Positions 32,750 to 35,838 of a DNA stretch of 35,838 nt are shown here, in pieces. The position numbers were made by a program, and so were the translations under genes. The stretch is from JABMRW01 sp964396965 (GTDB taxonomy: Bacteria > Chloroflexota > Dehalococcoidia > Dehalococcoidales > BS750m-G39). The stretch spans positions 1 through 35,838 of the forward strand of contig CAYNGD010000018.1 in assembly GCA_964396965.1 (NCBI GenBank), given 5' to 3'. The notes under the pieces were generated by a model. That model was given only the letters and a program-made list of their open reading frames with translations, did no database searches and was not told where the DNA came from. Within the stretch, counting starts at the first letter, position 1; each line of letters opens with the position of its first letter.

Positions 32750-32766
32750 GCAGGTCTCGGACCTGC
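32750..32766. repeat. Small inverted repeat (7-bp arms)
   Basis: GCAGGTC, TCG, GACCTGC. It lies in the 690-bp non-coding stretch 32518-33205 and resembles short dispersed palindromes of the REP type; there is only this copy in the window. The rest of this stretch is A+T-rich and, apart from the elements listed separately, shows no gene. Confidence 0.35.
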
Positions 32767-32840
32767 GACACCCTGATTAAAAGTCATGCTAACATTCTTC
32801 CAGTTTTCAGGACATTATCGAAGCTGGAACCGGCTGGTAA

Positions 32841-32861
32841 ATTGTTTAATTTTTAAACAAT
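32841..32861. repeat. Inverted repeat with 9-bp arms, candidate operator
   Basis: ATTGTTTAA and TTAAACAAT around TTT. A possible promoter (TTGACA at 32866, 17 bp, TTAAAA at 32889) begins five bases to its right, reading rightward into non-coding DNA with a weak hairpin near 32915-32933. No gene follows directly. Confidence 0.3.
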
Positions 32862-33145
32862 CAGGTTGACATCGCTTGAAAAATCAGGTTAAAAACCTCT
32901 TTAAAAACACAAACGGCCCTGAATTTCAGAGCCATTATCACGTTACCACTGCTCATCTGTTTTGTCAAGTGGTATCACCATCGAGAGCAAGCTAGATTTT
33001 TTGTGTAATATTAAGCATGTGGTTGCAGAACGTTTTAATTAGAATACTATGATATAGTCTCCCTATCAGTCTAGTAGATAATGCCGAAGCGTACTAACTC
33101 CCCGTAGTAGCTGCACAGGCAGGGGTTCATCGCTATTCAGGGGTA

Positions 33146-33174
33146 TTGACAAAGGAAGCTGCGGTGCTTAAAGT
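33146..33174 (+). promoter_or_regulatory. Promoter of the DUF2007 gene
   Basis: TTGACA, 17 bp, TAAAGT, ending 31 nt before the ATG at 33206. Confidence 0.55.
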
Positions 33175-33205
33175 TCGTATTACGGAGCCAGAAAGTGGGG
33201 AATAG

Positions 33206-33448
33206 ATGACCAACAAGCCAGACCTTATTGCAATCTCTACGGTTCAGGGTGAACTCATTGCTAATGTTATAAAGTCACATTTAGAGAGCGAGGGAATCCC
33301 TGTTCTGCTGGAATATGAGAGTGCTGGAATAGTCTACGGTTTGACTATAGATGGTTTAGGACAAGTAAAGATACTGGTACCACGGGAACTTGCCGAGGAG
33401 GCGAGGCAGATAATCGAGCCCAAAGAACTTGACCAAGCTGAAGAATAG
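33206..33448 (+). CDS. DUF2007-type small signalling-domain protein
   Basis: An 80-aa protein starting at ATG after GTGGGGAAT. The pattern VQGELIANVIKSHLESEGIP, then a central short strand, then LGQVKILVPRELAEEARQII fits the DUF2007 (putative signal-transducing) ferredoxin-like fold, which is usually 65-85 residues. It has no cysteines or metal motif. Function is unknown in the family. It stands alone between the non-coding region and the IS remnant, with its own promoter. Confidence 0.7.
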   Translation: MTNKPDLIAISTVQGELIANVIKSHLESEGIPVLLEYESAGIVYGLTIDGLGQVKILVPRELAEEARQIIEPKELDQAEE

Positions 33449-33562
33449 ATGTCTACTTCTTTGTTATGCCGCATTGCCTCAGCAATCTTGGTTCTCTCTC
33501 CAATGTTGTAACTACATTCTGCACGCCCAAGCACGCAGCTAATAAAGTGGCTAAATGCGTAA

Positions 33563-33780
33563 CTTAAATTCTTACATCGGCGTTATCACGAAGGCCTGGG
33601 CAATGTCACGCCATATGACGTCTACACTGGTAGACATCTTGAAATCATTCAGAGGAGGAAGGAGGCCAAAAGCAAGACATTAGCAGCAAGAAGGGGTCAT
33701 AATAGGAACGCCAGGGAGCAGGGGCATGGCCTTTAAAGTGTCCAATCTTTTCGAAGACTCAATTGTCCCACTTTCGCTGA
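33563..33780 (+). mobile_element. IS3-type transposase remnant and probable right end
   Basis: From 33563 to the stop at 33734-33736 the plus strand reads RRYHEGLGNVTPYDVYTGR, then EIIQRRKEAKSKTLAARRG. This is the C-terminus of rve-type transposases of the IS3 group (YHEALG-x-VTP-x-DVY-x-GR). The catalytic DDE core is missing upstream (TAA at 33560). After the stop, TGTCCAATCTTTTCG (33739-33753) resembles the terminal inverted repeat of such elements; the left end is not in view. It lies 80 bp upstream of the flavoprotein gene. Confidence 0.65.
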
Positions 33781-33817
33781 CTACATACACCTTAGCACTA
33801 GATAGAAAGGGATAAAA

Positions 33818-35221
33818 ATGTTAGATGAGTATGATGTAATAGTAATTGGTGGTGGCGGCGGCGGTTTTATGACGGCATTTCGGGCTGGCCAGCTTGGCGG
33901 CAAGGTGCTGCTTATAGAAAAGCAGGAAAAGCTCGGGGGAGTTTGTGTTTGTTGGGGCTGCATACCGGTCTGTTTCCTGTCACACTGTGCCGAAGTCCTC
34001 AAGATGGCCAAAGAAGTAAGAAAGCAAGGCATTTATTTTGGTAATCCCAAGATTGACTACAAACAGTTAATGATTGAAAAAGACAAGTTAGTTAGCATGA
34101 TTTGCGGAGCCATGGCAGCTGAGCTGGAGGAGGTGGGAGTGCATATTGTGACCAGGGCTTCGGGGAAGCTCATTTCACCGGAGGAAGTGGAAATTAGTTT
34201 TGATAACGGGGAAGGGAAGGTGGTTCGGACCAAAAAGATCGTGATAGCTACCGGGCTCCAATTCAGAAGGTACGAGATACCAGGGGCCTATGATAAAGGG
34301 GCGCTTACCGCCAGGGAACTTATTGACCTAAATGAGTTGCCAGAGAGCTTAATCATAATAGGGCGTAGCGTGGTGGCTCTGGAATTCGCTACCGTCTGGA
34401 ATCAACTGGAGACTGACGTGACCATAGTAGCCAGAACATCTGAATTCCTGCCGGGTGAAGACGAGGAGTTCTCCCCTATTATAACGCAGTCTCTCAAGGA
34501 AAACGGCGTTCGCATATATGCCGACGTAAATATCGAGGAAATCAGTGATAGCTCCAGAGGTAAGTCAGTAACTATCTCCAGCAGCGGCTCAAAACAGAAA
34601 GTGGAGGCGCAGTTCGTCGTCTTTGCCCTGGGGCAAGAACCGTGGGTGCATGGTCATGGTTTTGAGAGTGTCGATATAGACATAAGCGACGGCAGAATTA
34701 AAACGAACGAAAAGATGGAGACCAGCGTTAAAGGAATTTACGCCGTTGGCGATGTCACCGGAGAGACCATGCAGGCTAACGTTGCCCTATACCACGATGC
34801 CATAATCGCCGGGGAAAATGTTATGGGTGGGAACATATCTATGGATTATCGAGTTATACCGCGGTTTGTCCGCACCTTGCCTCCGGCTGCGGCGGTAGGT
34901 ATAACGGAACGAGAAGCGAAGAGAAAAGGATTGAATATAAAAGTTCACAAGTTTCCTTTTGCCAAGATTCCGAAAGCTCATACTTTAATGGATATCGGAG
35001 GCTTCTTAAAGATTGTTGCCGACGCATCTTCCGGCGAAATACTGGGAGTCCATATTATCGGCCCCGAAGCACCCGAGTTAATACATGAAGGGGTAATGGC
35101 CATGCGAGCAAAAAGTACTTTCCAGGACATAATGAAAACAATACATAATCATCCCACCCTGCATGAAGCGTATTGGCGGGCAGCCCAAGATATGTGTGGA
35201 ACTGATTTACTGAGTTTATAA
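33818..35221 (+). CDS. Dihydrolipoamide-dehydrogenase-like flavoprotein with atypical active site
   Basis: A 467-aa class I pyridine nucleotide-disulfide oxidoreductase. The FAD motif VIGGGGGGFMTAF is at residues 9-21. The redox disulfide is C43-x4-C48 in GGVCVCWGCIPVC, and the dimer-partner His445-Glu450 pair is in NHPTLHE; both are as in dihydrolipoamide dehydrogenase. Deviations: three extra cysteines (45, 52, 57) next to the disulfide, loss of the usual Ser-Lys after the Ile-Pro (here Val-Cys), and an NAD motif reading GRSVVALE (182-189) instead of GxGxxGxE. ATG follows AAAGGG. It could be the E3 partner of the distant E1 genes, but these changes argue for a different electron partner or thiol substrate. 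Confidence 0.85.
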   Translation: MLDEYDVIVIGGGGGGFMTAFRAGQLGGKVLLIEKQEKLGGVCVCWGCIPVCFLSHCAEVLKMAKEVRKQGIYFGNPKIDYKQLMIEKDKLVSMICGAMAAELEEVGVHIVTRASGKLISPEEVEISFDNGEGKVVRTKKIVIATGLQFRRYEIPGAYDKGALTARELIDLNELPESLIIIGRSVVALEFATVWNQLETDVTIVARTSEFLPGEDEEFSPIITQSLKENGVRIYADVNIEEISDSSRGKSVTISSSGSKQKVEAQFVVFALGQEPWVHGHGFESVDIDISDGRIKTNEKMETSVKGIYAVGDVTGETMQANVALYHDAIIAGENVMGGNISMDYRVIPRFVRTLPPAAAVGITEREAKRKGLNIKVHKFPFAKIPKAHTLMDIGGFLKIVADASSGEILGVHIIGPEAPELIHEGVMAMRAKSTFQDIMKTIHNHPTLHEAYWRAAQDMCGTDLLSL

Positions 35222-35342
35222 GGATGGTACTGCCGATAAAACAAATCAATAAATCTCCGTCAGGGAAAGTCTTTAGACAGTCTGTAAATTAGTACTCAAA
35301 TGGCATTATAACAATAGATACCAGAAAGACGGAGGCATAAAA

Positions 35343-35513
35343 ATGACTGAAAAGATAACGGCAAGGGATATGTTCTTGAGGCCTGACCATCTTATCAGGG
35401 ACGAAGTAAAGATGTACGCTGAGACCTTGAGGAAGTTTGTCAACGAGTAAGTATTGCCTCATGAAGACGAGTTTGATGACCTGTGGGATTGGACGGAAAG
35501 AGAAGGGGAACAG
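35343..35513 (+). pseudogene. Acyl-CoA dehydrogenase N-terminal fragment with premature stop
   Basis: ATG with GGAGG upstream opens a frame reading FLRPDHLIRDEVKMYAETLR, the start of acyl-CoA dehydrogenase-like proteins. A TAA at 35448-35450 follows 35 codons, exactly where the pattern NEEVLPHEDE would need a GAA, so it looks like a single G-to-T nonsense change. The frame then resumes (LPHEDEFDDLWDWTER) and runs without a break into aconitase-X-like sequence at 35514. The rest of an acyl-CoA dehydrogenase (about 350 residues) is absent. Confidence 0.55.
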
Positions 35514-35786
35514 ATGATACTAAACGACCAAGAAAAGGGGATGCTTGAGGGAGAATATGGGCCCGGCACGCAGAGAGCGATGGCTTTCTTGAAGACGCTC
35601 GGGGAGGCCCTGGGAGCGGAAAGGATGGTCAGGGTGACCAGCACCCATATTCTTCCCGATATGCCGACCGACTACCTGGAGCAGATGACGGAAGGCGTTG
35701 TAAGGTTTATGACCAGGGTATCGCTGATGCCGTGCTTTGACCCCGTTTTCTGGAGAGAGAAATACGGCATTGTAAGCAAGGAGTGA
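35514..35786 (+). pseudogene. N-terminal fragment of aconitase X (AcnX large subunit-like)
   Basis: A 90-aa frame with its own start (ATG after AAGGGG). It reads LNDQEKGMLEGEYGPGTQRA, then FLKTLGEALGAERMV and VTSTHI, the opening of AcnX/DUF521 proteins (LT-x-EEK-x-MLxGEYG...AM...LG...GAERLIPVTSAHI). Full AcnX large subunits have about 400 residues and Fe-S cluster cysteines further on, which are missing; the frame ends at TGA 35784-35786 and no continuation is visible in the last 52 bases. It may be a truncated remnant, or a short stand-alone relative. Confidence 0.55.
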
Positions 35787-35838
35787 CCTTACCCCGTAAT
35801 TAGTAACACTACTAGCTAGAGTCCAGCCGTTATTTCAG

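Noticed and set aside
35448..35450. In-frame TAA in the acyl-CoA dehydrogenase fragment read as stop-codon recoding
   Set aside because: All other genes in the window end at TAA, TAG or TGA as normal stops, and this gene is already truncated; a nonsense mutation is simpler.

Overview
The window is a bacterial chromosomal scaffold segment, G+C-rich over most of its length and visibly more A+T-rich to the right of about 32.5 kb. A run of 100 N marks a scaffold gap. It looks like an uncultured Chloroflexota, probably Dehalococcoidia-like. This is an inference from the mix of lipoproteins, surface proteins with a single C-terminal membrane anchor, an aerobic-CODH/xanthine-dehydrogenase-type enzyme, CaiB/BaiF CoA-transferases and frequent GTG/TTG starts. 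No taxonomic marker gene is present. I see no rRNA, tRNA or CRISPR array.

Layout. 0-2.5 kb: the end of a VOC-fold protein, convergent with a two-gene TPP-dependent dehydrogenase E1 operon (acetoin/pyruvate type) that has its own promoter and no E2/E3 beside it. 2.5-5.3 kb: a four-gene envelope quality-control operon (double zinc-ribbon protein, LemA, HtpX-like protease with an extra C-terminal zinc ribbon, small membrane protein). 5.3-6.1 kb: a remnant of an MFS exporter and a VTT/DedA-like membrane protein that appears to be leaderless. 6.3-14.8 kb: a response regulator and histidine kinase, a 1026-aa secreted, membrane-anchored BNR beta-propeller protein, and a MacA/MacB-type export system. 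14.9-19.8 kb: a MoaD/ThiS-like protein and MoeB/ThiF-like enzyme, convergent with a three-subunit molybdenum hydroxylase (FAD, 2Fe-2S and Mo subunits). 19.9-22.4 kb: a second two-component system of the PhoB/PhoR type. 22.8-23.5 kb: a sulfite-oxidase-fold molybdopterin lipoprotein. 23.6-30.3 kb: a branched-chain-amino-acid-type binding lipoprotein, a CocE-type hydrolase, two family III CoA-transferases (one frameshifted at a C9 tract) and a truncated LivM permease. 30.4-32.5 kb: a second surface propeller protein built of 39-residue repeats, broken by the scaffold gap. 33-35.8 kb: a DUF2007 protein, an IS3-type transposase remnant, an unusual dihydrolipoamide-dehydrogenase-like flavoprotein, and fragments of an acyl-CoA dehydrogenase and of aconitase X.

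The most interesting observation is a shared promoter architecture: two TTAAC/A-type hexamers 11 bp apart (5-bp gap), then exactly 9 bp, then a -10 element. It occurs in front of the first response regulator, the 1026-aa propeller gene, the macA-like gene (divergent from the propeller gene) and the distant 39-residue-repeat propeller gene. This resembles the Pho box of Gram-positive bacteria. It predicts one regulon joining a two-component system, an ABC export machine and two large surface propellers of the same design (signal peptide, propeller, linker, one TM helix, basic tail).

The right-hand third shows decay: a broken permease, an ACT-domain remnant, a frameshifted CoA-transferase, an IS remnant, and an acyl-CoA dehydrogenase/AcnX composite with a nonsense codon. 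This suggests a rearranging accessory region.
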